Positions 28,265-37,782 of a stretch of DNA of 64,000 bases are shown here, in pieces. Origin of the DNA: Nodosilinea foveolarum (GTDB lineage Bacteria; Cyanobacteriota; Cyanobacteriia; Phormidesmidales; Phormidesmidaceae); contig QBMC01000003.1 of assembly GCA_003242035.1 (NCBI GenBank), positions 1 to 64,000 of the forward strand, in the 5' to 3' direction. The position numbers and the translations under genes are program-made. Numbering within the stretch: the stretch's first letter is position 1; each line of letters starts with the position of its first letter. Below the pieces are notes generated by a model. It did no database searches, was not told the origin of the DNA, and was given only the letters and a program-made list of their open reading frames with translations.

Positions 28265-28341
28265 TAAGTAATCTCTCCTTTGTTGTTTATGTTTGCTTAG
28301 GAATGAGAATTTAATAAGTTGCCGATCTATTTCCGGCCACC

Positions 28342-28399
28342 CTTCGACTACGCTCAGGGTTCGGAATCAGCAACTGCCGCTGGCTGAGCGCAGTCGAAG
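28342..28399. repeat. Palindromic REP-like repeat, copy 1
   Basis: Arms CTTCGACTACGCTCAG (28342-28357) and CTGAGCGCAGTCGAAG (28384-28399) are inverted with one mismatch and can form a long hairpin. The right arm continues GCCAAAACC. A second copy with the same right arm and flank is at 56358-56404. It sits between the PfpI remnant and the OsmC gene. Confidence 0.85.
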
Positions 28400-28463
28400 C
28401 CAAAACCTACCGATCTACGAAAGCGCTTCTTATTTAATCCTCATCCCTTAACTGTTCTTCCGC

Positions 28464-28889
28464 TTATTTTTCCAGATGTACTTCTAGCGAAATATCGGCA
28501 TTGAACAATCTAGAAATGGGGCAGTTCTCTTTGGCCGTATTCGCAACTTTCTTGAAAGTCTCTTCGTCGGCACCTGGTAGTTTGCCCGTAATCTTTAGCT
28601 GAATCTGAGAAACTTTAGGCTCGTTACCTTCTGTACTCAGCGTGACCGTAGCCACCGTTTCTAGCTTCTCTGGCGTAATGTTCTCACCGCCTAACCCATC
28701 GGCTACTGCCATGGTGAAACAGGCCGCATGAGCAGCGGCAATTAGCTCTTCAGGGTTGGTGCCAGGGTTATTCTCAAAGCGAGTGCCAAAGTTATATACA
28801 GACTCATTGAGCGCCTTACTTTCGGTGGTAATTTTACCTTCGCCCTGCTTGAGGCTACCTTGCCAAACAACGGTTGATTTGCTATCCAT
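28464..28889 (-). CDS. OsmC/Ohr family peroxiredoxin
   Basis: A 141-residue OsmC-family protein. The redox pair is Cys57 in AHAACFTMA and Cys123 in [10 protein letters not shown], the usual spacing for OsmC. It reduces organic hydroperoxides with a low-molecular or lipoyl thiol donor. The N-terminal [17 protein letters not shown] region (shortened) is the OsmC strand region. It is a cytosolic homodimer in known relatives. Confidence 0.93.
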   Translation of the reverse strand: MDSKSTVVWQGSLKQGEGKITTESKALNESVYNFGTRFENNPGTNPEELIAAAHAACFTMAVADGLGGENITPEKLETVATVTLSTEGNEPKVSQIQLKITGKLPGADEETFKKVANTAKENCPISRLFNADISLEVHLEK

Positions 28890-29038
28890 AAAAAGATTCC
28901 TTTTGTGTGCTTTAATGCTTTTCTACTAGACCACAAACCGATGTGCTAGCCATCCTTCACAAGATAGTCATATCGCCGTAGCACCATTGTCAAATGAGCT
29001 AGATAAAATTAGCGTATTCTCGTTACACGTAAGGTTTA

Positions 29039-30301
29039 ATGTCTGATAATCGCTCTGTAGATACATCTTCTTATCCATCTGGGAGAATTAATTCGGCTGG
29101 CCGTAAGCTGGCAACTTCTGCGGCTCTAGTTATGCTAGGTGCAGGCACCGCGACAGGAGTTCACTATGCTCTAGAAGGTGGGCCTAACGCGAATCCGGTT
29201 GCCATCACTCAGCCTGTTTCTCAGCCTAATTACAGCACCGTGAACGCCAGTCTGGCGCTGCCTGCTGAAAGTAGTTCTGTGGCTGAAGTGGTTCAAGCGG
29301 TAGGCCCAGCCGTTGTGCGAATTAATGCCTCTCGCACCGTTTCTAGCCAGCCCTCAAATTTACCTCCCGGTGTGCCGGATAGCTTCCGCCGTTTCTTTGG
29401 CGACGATGCCCTTCCAGGGGGCGCTCAAGGTGGCCCTCAAGAGAGAACGGAAAGCGGCGTGGGTTCGGGCTTTATTGTCAGTGAAGATGGACGCGTGTTG
29501 ACCAATGCTCACGTGGTTGAGGGTGCAGATACGGTGCAGGTGACGCTGAAGGACGGTCGTAGCTTTGAAGGAAAAGTGCTGGGCGCTGATCCGGTGACGG
29601 ACGTGGCGGTGATCGATATTGAGGCGAACGATTTGCCGACGGTGAAGGTGAATGAGGCTGAGTTGCAGCCGGGAGAGACGGCGATCGCCATCGGCAATCC
29701 ACTCGGTCTAGACAATACCGTCACCGTCGGCATCATTAGCGCCACAGGTCGAACGAGCGGTCAGGTCGGCATTGCTGATAGACGAGTGGACTTTATCCAA
29801 ACCGATGCGGCGATTAATCCGGGTAATTCGGGCGGGCCACTGCTCAACGCAAGGGGTGAAGTGGTGGGTATGAACACCGCGATTATTAGCGGTGCGCAAG
29901 GTCTGGGCTTTGCGATTCCGGCGGAAGCTTTGCAGCGAATTTCAAGTCAGCTCGTGGCCGATGGCAAAGTCGATCATCCGTTTATTGGTATTCAAATGGT
30001 GAACCTGTCGCCTGAGCTGCGCAAGTCGGTGAATGCAGATCCGAATCGGGGCTTTACCGTAGAGTCTGATGACGGTGTGCTGGTGGCTGAGGTGCTGCCG
30101 GGTTCGCCTGCGGCTAAGGCCGGACTGCGCTCTGGTGATGTGGTGCGTCAGGTAAATGGCGCGGCTATTAAGACGGGGCAAGATGTGCAAAACGCAGTGG
30201 AGTCGAACGGTCTGAGCCGCGATTTGCGATTGCGCATTGAGCGGAGTGGCGCGTCGGAAACGATTTCTTTGCGACCTGAGCCTTTGCCTGCGCAAGGTTA
30301 G
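29039..30301 (+). CDS. Deg/HtrA-type serine protease with PDZ domain (HhoA-like)
   Basis: A 420-residue protein with an N-terminal hydrophobic segment at about 24-44 (membrane anchor or signal). The trypsin-like domain has its triad His158 (LTNAHVVEG), Asp188 (DPVTDVAVIDI) and Ser264 (NPGNSGGPLL). One PDZ domain occupies about 310-412 (GSPAAKAGLRSGDVVRQVNG). These enzymes degrade or refold damaged envelope and thylakoid-lumen proteins under light and heat stress. Size and single PDZ fit HhoA/HhoB/HtrA of Synechocystis; which one cannot be decided. It is followed by a terminator. Confidence 0.93.
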   Translation: MSDNRSVDTSSYPSGRINSAGRKLATSAALVMLGAGTATGVHYALEGGPNANPVAITQPVSQPNYSTVNASLALPAESSSVAEVVQAVGPAVVRINASRTVSSQPSNLPPGVPDSFRRFFGDDALPGGAQGGPQERTESGVGSGFIVSEDGRVLTNAHVVEGADTVQVTLKDGRSFEGKVLGADPVTDVAVIDIEANDLPTVKVNEAELQPGETAIAIGNPLGLDNTVTVGIISATGRTSGQVGIADRRVDFIQTDAAINPGNSGGPLLNARGEVVGMNTAIISGAQGLGFAIPAEALQRISSQLVADGKVDHPFIGIQMVNLSPELRKSVNADPNRGFTVESDDGVLVAEVLPGSPAAKAGLRSGDVVRQVNGAAIKTGQDVQNAVESNGLSRDLRLRIERSGASETISLRPEPLPAQG

Positions 30302-30339
30302 GGGGGCGATCGCGCGTCGCTAATATAAGATAGCTTTCT

Positions 30340-30374
30340 GCCGTAGGGTTGCCCATACCCTGCGGCTTCTTTAT
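30340..30374 (+). terminator. Terminator after the Deg protease gene
   Basis: A ten-base stem (30340-30349 and 30357-30366) with a seven-base loop is followed by TTCTTTATT. It starts 38 bases after the stop. Confidence 0.65.
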
Positions 30375-30516
30375 TGGCTTTGGAGCAAAAAATCTTATGC
30401 CAAAAAATCTCATAAAATCAAACAATTTGAGTTTGTTTTTTCAGGTGCGATTATCTTTTCGTCCCAGCCTTAACAACTCTCCTGGTAACCTCTCGTATGA
30501 TGAGAGCCTAATGTAA

Positions 30517-31149
30517 TTGAGGTGTTTCTGCTATGAGGAAGCCACCGCTGAAGCCTATAACTTTGCCAATCTATCGCTGAGCGATTTAGATAGCGACGGT
30601 CTTTCGGAAGTGATTGTGCAAAACTACAGCGGCGGTGCGCATTGCTGTACCAATACAACCGTTTATAGCTGGGAAGACGACAAATTTACCAGCATAGAGT
30701 CTGGCTACTTAGATGGGTTAGGCGGTCGCTTTGAAGATTTGGATGGCGATCGCTTTAGCGAATTTATCTTTTATAACAACAGGTTTCTCTATCGTTTTTC
30801 TTCTTATGCGGGTTCGTTTCCACCGCCTTTAATTTCCACATTTAAAGGCGGCGAGTTTACCGAGACTACGCGGCAGTATCCAGCCGTCATTCGAGCGCGG
30901 ATAGCTCAAATTGAAGAGACTTTTGCCGATGAAAACTTTGAAGGAGAGCGCAACGGTTTGTTGGCTGGCTATGTAGCGATGAAAAGCCTGGTAGGAGAGT
31001 ACGATGAAGTCTGGGCGTATATGCTAGAACGCTATGATTCTGAGTCTGAGTGGGGATTAGAAATTCGCGATGAGGCAGGCGAGGAGGTCGGAACTTACCC
31101 AGACTTTCCTACGGCACTAACAGCGCTTTTAGAACAAGAGGGGTATTAG
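30517..31149 (+). pseudogene. FG-GAP/VCBS-like calcium-repeat protein, probably 5'-truncated
   Basis: The open frame is 210 codons. Two Asp-rich loops, LSDLDSDGLSEVIV and FEDLDGDRFSEFIF, resemble FG-GAP/VCBS calcium-binding repeats, and SGGAHCCTNTTVYSW is a motif of cyanobacterial secreted proteins. Such proteins normally begin with a signal peptide. Here the frame is closed by TAA at 30514-30516 and begins directly at a TTG with mature-type sequence, so the 5' part appears lost. The rest is intact to the stop. It may still be expressed as a short cytoplasmic protein from the TTG. Confidence 0.5.
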
Positions 31150-31211
31150 CTGCGATCGCCCCCGCCTGTTGCAACGGCTACGCCAGCGAAACCATAGTTT
31201 AGGCAGATTTC

Positions 31212-32117
31212 CTATGCTTGGTTTGCCTGCAATTCGAGATCGTCTATCAGGTCTTGTAGCTGGTCACTATCCGCCCGATACTTCTCATTGCAGAAGTGGC
31301 AAACGGCCTCAGCGCCTTTGTCTACTTCGATCATGTCTTTTAGCTCATCAATGCCTAGCATTCTGAGTGCGCTTAACATGCGATCGCGCGTACATCTACA
31401 GCTAAACTGCACCATCTGAGATCCCGGCAACATCTCCAGTCCCATATCGCCGACCAGCTCCTCAAAAATCTGCGGCAAACTTTTTCCCGCTCTTAGCAAA
31501 GGCGTAAATCCAGTCAAAGATCCCAGTCTTTCTTCCAACAGCGAAACCAGTCCTTCATCCCGCGCCGCTTTCGGCAGTACTTGCAATAGCAATCCGCCCG
31601 CTGCTTCTACCCCATCCGCCCCGGTAAACACGCCCAGCACCAAAGCCGAAGGCGTCTGCTCCGAGTTGGCCAAATAGTGCGTCAAATCATCACCAATCTC
31701 ACCCGAAACCAGCTCCGTCATACTGCTATACGGATAGCCCCGACCCATATCTCGCACGATATACAGATAGCCCTCGCGCCCAATCGCGCCGCCGACATCT
31801 AGCTTTCCATCGGCATTCGGGGGTAGCTCCACCTCCGGCTTTTCCACATATCCGCGCACCGTTCCGTCTAAACCTGCATCTACTAGCAGTCCGCCCAGTG
31901 GTCCGTCGCCCTTCACGCGAATATTTACCCGAGACTGTGGCTCTTTCATACTCGACACGAGCAGCAGGCCCGCTGTCATGGCTCGGCCCAAAGCCGCTGT
32001 CGCTACGTAAGACAACTCGTGTCTTTTTCGAGCGATTTCTACTAAGCGAGTGGTTGTCACGCCTACGACTCGAATACCACCGTCTGCCGCCGTCGCGCGA
32101 ATTAGCTGATCTACCAT
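31212..32117 (-). CDS. hslO: Redox-regulated chaperone Hsp33
   Basis: A 301-residue Hsp33. The redox switch is seen as CRC (FSCRCTRDRMLSAL) and CHFC (AVCHFCNEKY), the four zinc-binding cysteines. The N-terminal DQLIRATAADGGIRVVGV segment is also typical. Oxidation releases zinc and activates the holdase, protecting proteins during oxidative stress. It is cytosolic. It lies downstream of chlP but is separated from it by a strong terminator. Confidence 0.95.
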   Translation of the reverse strand: MVDQLIRATAADGGIRVVGVTTTRLVEIARKRHELSYVATAALGRAMTAGLLLVSSMKEPQSRVNIRVKGDGPLGGLLVDAGLDGTVRGYVEKPEVELPPNADGKLDVGGAIGREGYLYIVRDMGRGYPYSSMTELVSGEIGDDLTHYLANSEQTPSALVLGVFTGADGVEAAGGLLLQVLPKAARDEGLVSLLEERLGSLTGFTPLLRAGKSLPQIFEELVGDMGLEMLPGSQMVQFSCRCTRDRMLSALRMLGIDELKDMIEVDKGAEAVCHFCNEKYRADSDQLQDLIDDLELQANQA

Positions 32118-32213
32118 ACTAACCGTTGAATTCCTTTATTTGCCTTGCTCTTCTTATTGTAGGGCAACCGTCATAGGGCATCTGTCGTATAAACCCTTCG
32201 CTCGACCGAAAAC

Positions 32214-32248
32214 AAAAAAAAGCGCTTTCTACTCATGCAGAAGGCGCT
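32214..32248 (-). terminator. Terminator downstream of chlP
   Basis: On the minus strand a ten-base stem (32239-32248 and 32221-32230, one G-U pair) with an eight-base loop is followed by eight U residues (32214-32221 as A on the plus strand). This is a strong intrinsic terminator. Confidence 0.9.
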
Positions 32249-32284
32249 TAAAAACAAAGAGAATAACTTAAGACCAATCGAAAC

Positions 32285-33523
32285 CTAAGGCGCTAGCGCA
32301 TAGCCTCTCAGCAAGCTACCCACTGTTTTTGCCGTAATCTTCATCTGCGTGAGCGGATTCGCCGGGACAACCGTTTTGTACAGGTAGCTTTCAAAGGTCA
32401 GCTTTTGCACATCAATGTCCGAGCACATTTCGACAAAGGCTTCGCGAGAAGCATCGCTGCGATAGAACACGCGCTGTAGAATGTCGAGCACTTTGTAGGT
32501 AAGGCCGTACTCCTTGTCCCACTGTTTGAGGTAAAGCTTCAGCTCATCTTCGGTGAGCGATCGCGCCCCATTCTCAGAGTACTTCACGATAGTTTCAGCA
32601 CACATCCGAGCCGACTTAGCCGCAAAGTAAATGCCTTCACCGGAAGACTTGGTAACAGTACCGGCAGCATCGCCGACTAGGGCAACTCGGCCCACTACCC
32701 GGCGAGGTCTAGGATGCTCAGGAATAGGATGAGCTTCTACCTTAATAATTTCGCCGCCTTCTAAACGCTTGGCCGCGCGAGTGCGAATGCCGCGCTGTAA
32801 TTCCTTAATGCGAGCTTGGTTAGGCCGCATGGTGCCTGTACCCACCGCGACGTGGTCGTACTTGGGGAAGACCCAGGCGTAGAAGTCGGGGGAAACATCG
32901 TCGCCCACGTACATCTCAGCGAGTTCTTCGTAGTAGGCCATTTTGTCTTCGGGGAGACGAATGCGCTCTTGGAAAGCGATCGCATAGTTATAGTCACCCG
33001 CATCAATCGCCCGAGCCACGCGCGAGTTAGCACCATCCGCACCAATCACCATGTCTACTTTCAAAATCTTCGCTTCGCCCTGAAGCCCTTCCTTCGAGTG
33101 GTCTGCATAGTGCAGCACGTAAGGATCTTTATTGTTACCCGGAATCTCAAGCTTATGAACGGTGCCGTTGATCAGGTTCGCGCCTAGCTTTTCGGCTCTA
33201 TCGCGCAAAAATCCGTCTAGCACTTCCCGGCGACACATGCCGATATACTCGTGGTCGTCGAGGGTTCCGCCAATGTTTACTTCCACGTTAGAAGGCGAAA
33301 TCATCTTCATCTTGCGAACGCGACGGTCGATGATGTGGGGTGGCAAATCAAACTCTTCTACCATACAGAGCGGAATCGCGCCGCCGCAGGGCTTTGCATT
33401 ATCCAGCTTGCGCTCAAAAAGGTAAGTCTCAATACCTGCTTTAACCAAGACTTCAGCGGCGGAAGAACCGGCTGGGCCTGCGCCTACAACTGCGACTCGA
33501 AGTACCAAGTGCTTATGCTCCAC
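32285..33523 (-). CDS. chlP: Geranylgeranyl diphosphate reductase
   Basis: A 412-residue FAD-dependent reductase. The dinucleotide motif VAVVGAGPAGSSAAEVL is at the N-terminus, followed by KPCGGAIPLCMVEEFDLP and RVALVGDAAGTVTKSSGEG. ChlP reduces geranylgeranyl chains to phytyl for chlorophyll, tocopherol and phylloquinone. It is thylakoid-associated. The length and sequence match cyanobacterial and plant enzymes closely. The start may instead be at a later codon, since the first seven residues are not conserved. Confidence 0.96.
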   Translation of the reverse strand: MEHKHLVLRVAVVGAGPAGSSAAEVLVKAGIETYLFERKLDNAKPCGGAIPLCMVEEFDLPPHIIDRRVRKMKMISPSNVEVNIGGTLDDHEYIGMCRREVLDGFLRDRAEKLGANLINGTVHKLEIPGNNKDPYVLHYADHSKEGLQGEAKILKVDMVIGADGANSRVARAIDAGDYNYAIAFQERIRLPEDKMAYYEELAEMYVGDDVSPDFYAWVFPKYDHVAVGTGTMRPNQARIKELQRGIRTRAAKRLEGGEIIKVEAHPIPEHPRPRRVVGRVALVGDAAGTVTKSSGEGIYFAAKSARMCAETIVKYSENGARSLTEDELKLYLKQWDKEYGLTYKVLDILQRVFYRSDASREAFVEMCSDIDVQKLTFESYLYKTVVPANPLTQMKITAKTVGSLLRGYALAP

Positions 33524-33746
33524 TCAAAAATTAATCTAGAGAAATCGTATCACCGCACTCTATTTAGGGGCATAAGAGCGCTGGAATGTTACATACATTG
33601 CAACACTGATTTACATTCCGAAAGGAAAGTAAGATACCTAACTAAAATCTGTGAATTGTACGGATTTTAAGCAAAAAAGCTCTGAAGAAATTCTTAAATT
33701 TATTACAACAACTCAGTCAGCTTCAAGCGGTAGCGCGATCGCCTGT

Positions 33747-34928
33747 TCATCCCACATCACTCTCCCCCACCTGCGCCAAATCAAAATAAAACGTACTCCC
33801 TTCCCCCACCACAGAGCGCACCCCAATCTCGCCCTGATGCTGCTCTACCACTCGCCGACACAGCGCTAGCCCAATCCCGCTACCCTCCGCTCGACTTTTC
33901 CCGGCCCGATTAAACATGGCAAATATTTTTTCCTGGTCGTCAGGGGCAACCCCTGGGCCATTATCGCTGACTAAAAATAGCCATCTAGCCGCTTGCAAAC
34001 TTGTGGCGGGTCGTGGCTCTGCTGCAATGGTTATCGTTGGCAAAGCCGCCTCGTTGTGCACGATCGCGTTTTTCACCAAATTGCTCACTAGCTGTACCAA
34101 AAGCTGACGAGCGCCCAAGACAACCGGCAGCTTCGACCAGCTCACTTTAGCCTGCCGGTCTTTAATTAACTGCTGAAAATTTGACACCGATTCTTCTAAA
34201 ACTTTGTTCATATCAACTGGCAGAAAGGATTCTGTCCCTTGCGATCGCATCTTCCCATAGTCCAGCAGCGCCCCCAGCACCTGATTCATACTCTTCGCCG
34301 TTCGCTGACCCATACCCACAATTTTTTGCTGCTTGGCATCTAGCGCCATTCGAGCGAGCAAATCGAAGCTGCTCGTCATAATGCCCAAAGGGTTTCTCAG
34401 CTCATGCGCCGCCGTATAGCTAAAGCTCTCCAAAGTCCGATTGCTTTCTTGGAGTTGATAGAGCGTATCGCGCAATGCATACTGCCGCTGCCGGTTTTGT
34501 AAGCAAGCGCGCACCATCGCCGCAAATATCTGGCGCTTTAGCGGTAGCTCCAATAGCAAGACACTGCGCTGATGAGCCGTTTGATTCATTAGACCCAAGC
34601 AGTCTGCAAAACGCTGATAATCGCGCATTAAAATGATGACCGGAATATCTGACCAGCTTGGCTGATCGTTCAGGCATCGACCTATTTGTTCAGCCGCTGC
34701 TTGGTTAGTGAATACTTCCTCAGTCACGACAACCAGCGCTGCATTGGTTTCAATCGCTTCGGCCACCGCCTCTACGCTCGCCGCATGGACGCAGACCATC
34801 GACTCGGCTTCTAGCACCTCTCGCAGCACCGTCGCGTTTCGCCCCCGATAGGTAGCCAGCACGATATGCCCATAAGCTTTGTAGTTGGGAGAAGATCGAG
34901 TATCGCTATTCGTCAATTCGCTAATCAT
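33747..34928 (-). CDS. Histidine kinase with pseudo-receiver N-terminal domain
   Basis: A 393-residue kinase. Residues about 20-145 have the alternating strand pattern of a receiver, but the phospho-acceptor position reads VVVTEEVF with no Asp. Residues about 165-385 are HisKA plus HATPase: phosphorylation His175 in AAHELRNPLG, N box LVSNLVKNAIVH, G1 SDNGPGVAPDD and G2 GSGIGLALCRRVVEQHQG. It is cytoplasmic, with no membrane segments. Its start overlaps the stop of the KaiC-like gene by eight bases (ATGATTAG), indicating translational coupling and a shared pathway. The cognate regulator is not in the window. Confidence 0.88.
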   Translation of the reverse strand: MISELTNSDTRSSPNYKAYGHIVLATYRGRNATVLREVLEAESMVCVHAASVEAVAEAIETNAALVVVTEEVFTNQAAAEQIGRCLNDQPSWSDIPVIILMRDYQRFADCLGLMNQTAHQRSVLLLELPLKRQIFAAMVRACLQNRQRQYALRDTLYQLQESNRTLESFSYTAAHELRNPLGIMTSSFDLLARMALDAKQQKIVGMGQRTAKSMNQVLGALLDYGKMRSQGTESFLPVDMNKVLEESVSNFQQLIKDRQAKVSWSKLPVVLGARQLLVQLVSNLVKNAIVHNEAALPTITIAAEPRPATSLQAARWLFLVSDNGPGVAPDDQEKIFAMFNRAGKSRAEGSGIGLALCRRVVEQHQGEIGVRSVVGEGSTFYFDLAQVGESDVG

Positions 34929-36450
34929 CGTCTCTTAGCAAATCCTTGCCCTCCCCGGTATACTGCGGCGTACGAGACAAAATACCAGAGAACTGACTGA
35001 GCGATTGACCAATTTGAATACTGCCAGGCCGCAGCCGCACCTCTCGAATCTGCTTCTCGTGATCGCCGTAGCGCTTCTTGTATACGCTCACGGCCTGTCG
35101 AATCACCCCGCTGTCCTCAAAGTGACGCAGTAGCAGTACCGTATCGGCTAAGTAGCTGATGTCTACTGTTTCTTCTAGTGCAGGCCCAATCACGCCACGC
35201 TGAGCCACCACCAAAAAAGTCAGGACGCCGCGCCGATTGAGACTCATCATCAGCTCGTGCATTTGAGAAGTTAGCCGCGCGTCGGTTGGCATAGAGTTCC
35301 AATAGCCCGTAAGCGTGTCGATAATGACAATGCCCGCGCCCCAGATGTCCACGTCATGGTCAACTAGGCTAGCAAACTTACCTGGCGTAACATCCCCAAA
35401 GCTCAGCTCGCGAATCCGAATCCGGTCTTTGCCTACCAGTTCCGCCACATCCATTCCCAGCCCTTTTGAGCGCCGATCAAAGGTATCTGCTAGCTCATCG
35501 AATAGAAAGATACTCACCTTTCCCCCTTGCGTTGCAAAGTTATGGGCAAATAAGGTGGTCATTGAGGTCTTTCCCGTTCCGGATGGCCCAACGAGTAAAC
35601 AGCTCGTTCCGGTGATTAGGCCGCCGCCCACTAGCTTATCGAGTGAAGGTAATCCGCTGGATATAATTCGAGCCGAGTCTGCGTTCGCTTGTTCAGCAAT
35701 CGTCTCAGCCGAAATAGCCTCTACAGAGGTATCGAGGTGAGATCGATAGATGCGAATACCGCGATCGCTAATTTCCATATCGTGTTTACCCGGCTCAAAG
35801 CCGCTGCCCCGCAGCTTGGCAATGCGCAGATACCGATGATCGCTGCCATGTCTGGTGGTCTCCATCGACAAATCGATCACCCCATGCGCCATCGCATTCA
35901 GTTCGTTATCTCCGGGTGCTAGATCCTGCGTATCAGTCAGCATTAGCGTAATCTCGCGCGGCGAAATATAGTCACGCAGCTTAAACACCTGCTGCCGATA
36001 GATCAGCGAATCGCGAGCCAATAGCCTTAAGTAAGCAATGCCATCGAAAACCACCCGATTGGGTTGCTCCTGTTCCATAATCTCGATCATGGCTGTTACG
36101 GTGTCTGCCAGCTCAACCTCAGACGTATCAAAAATAGTCTGCTGCTCGGAAAGTGCTTGCAAAGACTCAACCGTACTTAAATCTTGAAAGGTGATGCCTG
36201 AAGTCTTCAGCCCGACGGATTTTGCCGAGTCTTCCAGGCTGTTTACCCGCTGAGACAAGGCTAGACAGAGCACTTTTTCTTGATTGGCTGCGCCTGCTTG
36301 TAAAAAGTGCAGGGCTAGCGTGGTCTTTCCGGTGCCTGGTGCTCCGTTGACGACATACATCTCTCCAGGAGGCAAACCCCCACGCAAAATCTTATCGAGC
36401 GTTTCAATGCCTGTAGAAGCTCGATTAGAAGTGCTTTTGCTGCTAACCAT
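34921..36450 (-). CDS. KaiC-like two-domain RecA-type ATPase
   Basis: A 509-residue double RecA protein of the KaiC family. P-loop 1 is NGAPGTGKTTLALHF (Lys42) and P-loop 2 is LVGPSGTGKTSMTTLF. The C-terminal segment ISYLADTVLLLRHFE aligns with the KaiC region holding Ser431/Thr432, but reads Ser-Tyr, so the Thr phosphosite is absent. The first-domain catalytic Glu position reads LALSQRVN, with Gln67 where relatives have Glu. It is therefore unlikely to be a core clock KaiC. It belongs to the KaiC-like proteins encoded with histidine kinases in many bacteria. No kaiA or kaiB is nearby. Confidence 0.85.
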   Translation of the reverse strand: MVSSKSTSNRASTGIETLDKILRGGLPPGEMYVVNGAPGTGKTTLALHFLQAGAANQEKVLCLALSQRVNSLEDSAKSVGLKTSGITFQDLSTVESLQALSEQQTIFDTSEVELADTVTAMIEIMEQEQPNRVVFDGIAYLRLLARDSLIYRQQVFKLRDYISPREITLMLTDTQDLAPGDNELNAMAHGVIDLSMETTRHGSDHRYLRIAKLRGSGFEPGKHDMEISDRGIRIYRSHLDTSVEAISAETIAEQANADSARIISSGLPSLDKLVGGGLITGTSCLLVGPSGTGKTSMTTLFAHNFATQGGKVSIFLFDELADTFDRRSKGLGMDVAELVGKDRIRIRELSFGDVTPGKFASLVDHDVDIWGAGIVIIDTLTGYWNSMPTDARLTSQMHELMMSLNRRGVLTFLVVAQRGVIGPALEETVDISYLADTVLLLRHFEDSGVIRQAVSVYKKRYGDHEKQIREVRLRPGSIQIGQSLSQFSGILSRTPQYTGEGKDLLRDDD

Positions 36451-36594
36451 TCGCTTTCGCTTCCACTTCCGACGGATACTGTCTCAACATCTTTGCATAG
36501 AAGGACTCTATCACCGGTTACGGATGACCGTCAGTATACTCATAGCATCGTAATATAGTACGGCTGTTCCTTTAATTTAATCTCGGCGTGGCTG

Positions 36595-37782
36595 ATGGCG
36601 ATTAAACCTTCTCAGATTCAACGGGCGCTTGATCAAAAACGAGCCGATTTTGCCAGCTTTGATGAGAGTACTTCGAGCTATTTGATGCAGTACCGAGCGG
36701 CCTGGGATCAGTGGGTAAAGCTGACACCGGCTAGCCGAGCGGACTGGGTGAGGTCTCAATCAAGAGACATCGGAGCTAGACCGCTAGAGCCGATGAGTCC
36801 TCAAAGCAAAGGCATTATTCGCAGCAATCTCGCCTGGGATAATCGCGAGCAAAGCCTTCAGTGGGTCAGCGAGCATCTGGCGAATGTGACAACGTTTGCG
36901 GTCGATGGCTCTCAGGTTTTTCCGCAAAAAGACTTTTCGATTCCGATTGCGCTGGTTCAAATTGGCTGGTTTGAAAATCACCACTGCAACGAGGGGCGCT
37001 ATGAGAAAGATATTCTGCTCGATGTGATGACGCCAAAGGATTTGGTGGCCGACCGCTCGCAGCCCATGGATAGGTGGATCAATATGCGCCGCTTCTCAAT
37101 GGAAGTGCAAAAGCTAACTGGCTATATAAAGAGCGCAAAAGATCGCGCCTTAGCAGAGGGCAGAGATCCTGAAAAATGCCTGGTGTTTTTTGATGGCTCG
37201 CTGGTGCTGACCTTTGCTTCTATGCTCGACGAAAATCTGCGCGCGCCCTACGTTCAGCAGGTGACGGCGCTACTCCATGCCAGCAAAAAGTACGAGGTGC
37301 CGCTGGTGGGCTACGTCGATACGGCTCAGTCGAACGACATCACAACGCTGTTGAGGACGACAAAGGATTTAGAGACGACGCGTGCGGTTCACGATGCCAA
37401 GCTGATGAATCGGCTGATGGATTGGGGCGATCGCACTCCCCTAATGATTTGCGATCGCGGCGGTATCCTAACCGAATATGGCAACCAATCCGACCAAATT
37501 GCCTTCACCTATCTCAAAACCAACGCCAACTATCCGGCTCGCCTCGAACTTCCCCGGTGGCTGTGGGACACGGGCCGCGCCGAAACCGTGATCAATCAGG
37601 TGCGCGCCGAGGTAATTGTGGGCAACGGCTATCCCTACGCGATTGAAACGGCTGACCAGACCGCTGTTTTGCAAAGTCGCGATCGCCAAATCTTTTATCG
37701 CATCCTCCAAGACTGGGCCAAGCAGGAAAATCTTCAGCTTCGCCTTTCTCAAAAAATGATGAGCAAAGCCAGACGGAGATAA
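36595..37782 (+). CDS. NurA-domain nuclease
   Basis: A 395-residue protein with a NurA fold. TFAVDGSQVFPQKDF carries the first metal-binding Asp, and LVFFDGSLVLTFAS and LMICDRGGIL (about residues 205 and 285) provide further acids. NurA nucleases resect DNA ends, in archaea together with HerA; no herA is adjacent. It is divergent from the KaiC-like gene with 144 bases between starts. It is conserved in cyanobacteria, often as an unlinked gene. Confidence 0.85.
   Translation: MAIKPSQIQRALDQKRADFASFDESTSSYLMQYRAAWDQWVKLTPASRADWVRSQSRDIGARPLEPMSPQSKGIIRSNLAWDNREQSLQWVSEHLANVTTFAVDGSQVFPQKDFSIPIALVQIGWFENHHCNEGRYEKDILLDVMTPKDLVADRSQPMDRWINMRRFSMEVQKLTGYIKSAKDRALAEGRDPEKCLVFFDGSLVLTFASMLDENLRAPYVQQVTALLHASKKYEVPLVGYVDTAQSNDITTLLRTTKDLETTRAVHDAKLMNRLMDWGDRTPLMICDRGGILTEYGNQSDQIAFTYLKTNANYPARLELPRWLWDTGRAETVINQVRAEVIVGNGYPYAIETADQTAVLQSRDRQIFYRILQDWAKQENLQLRLSQKMMSKARRR

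Noticed and set aside
34921-36450. Core circadian clock gene kaiC
   Set aside because: No kaiA or kaiB nearby, the Thr phosphosite reads Tyr, and the sequence resembles the non-clock KaiC-like group encoded with histidine kinases.
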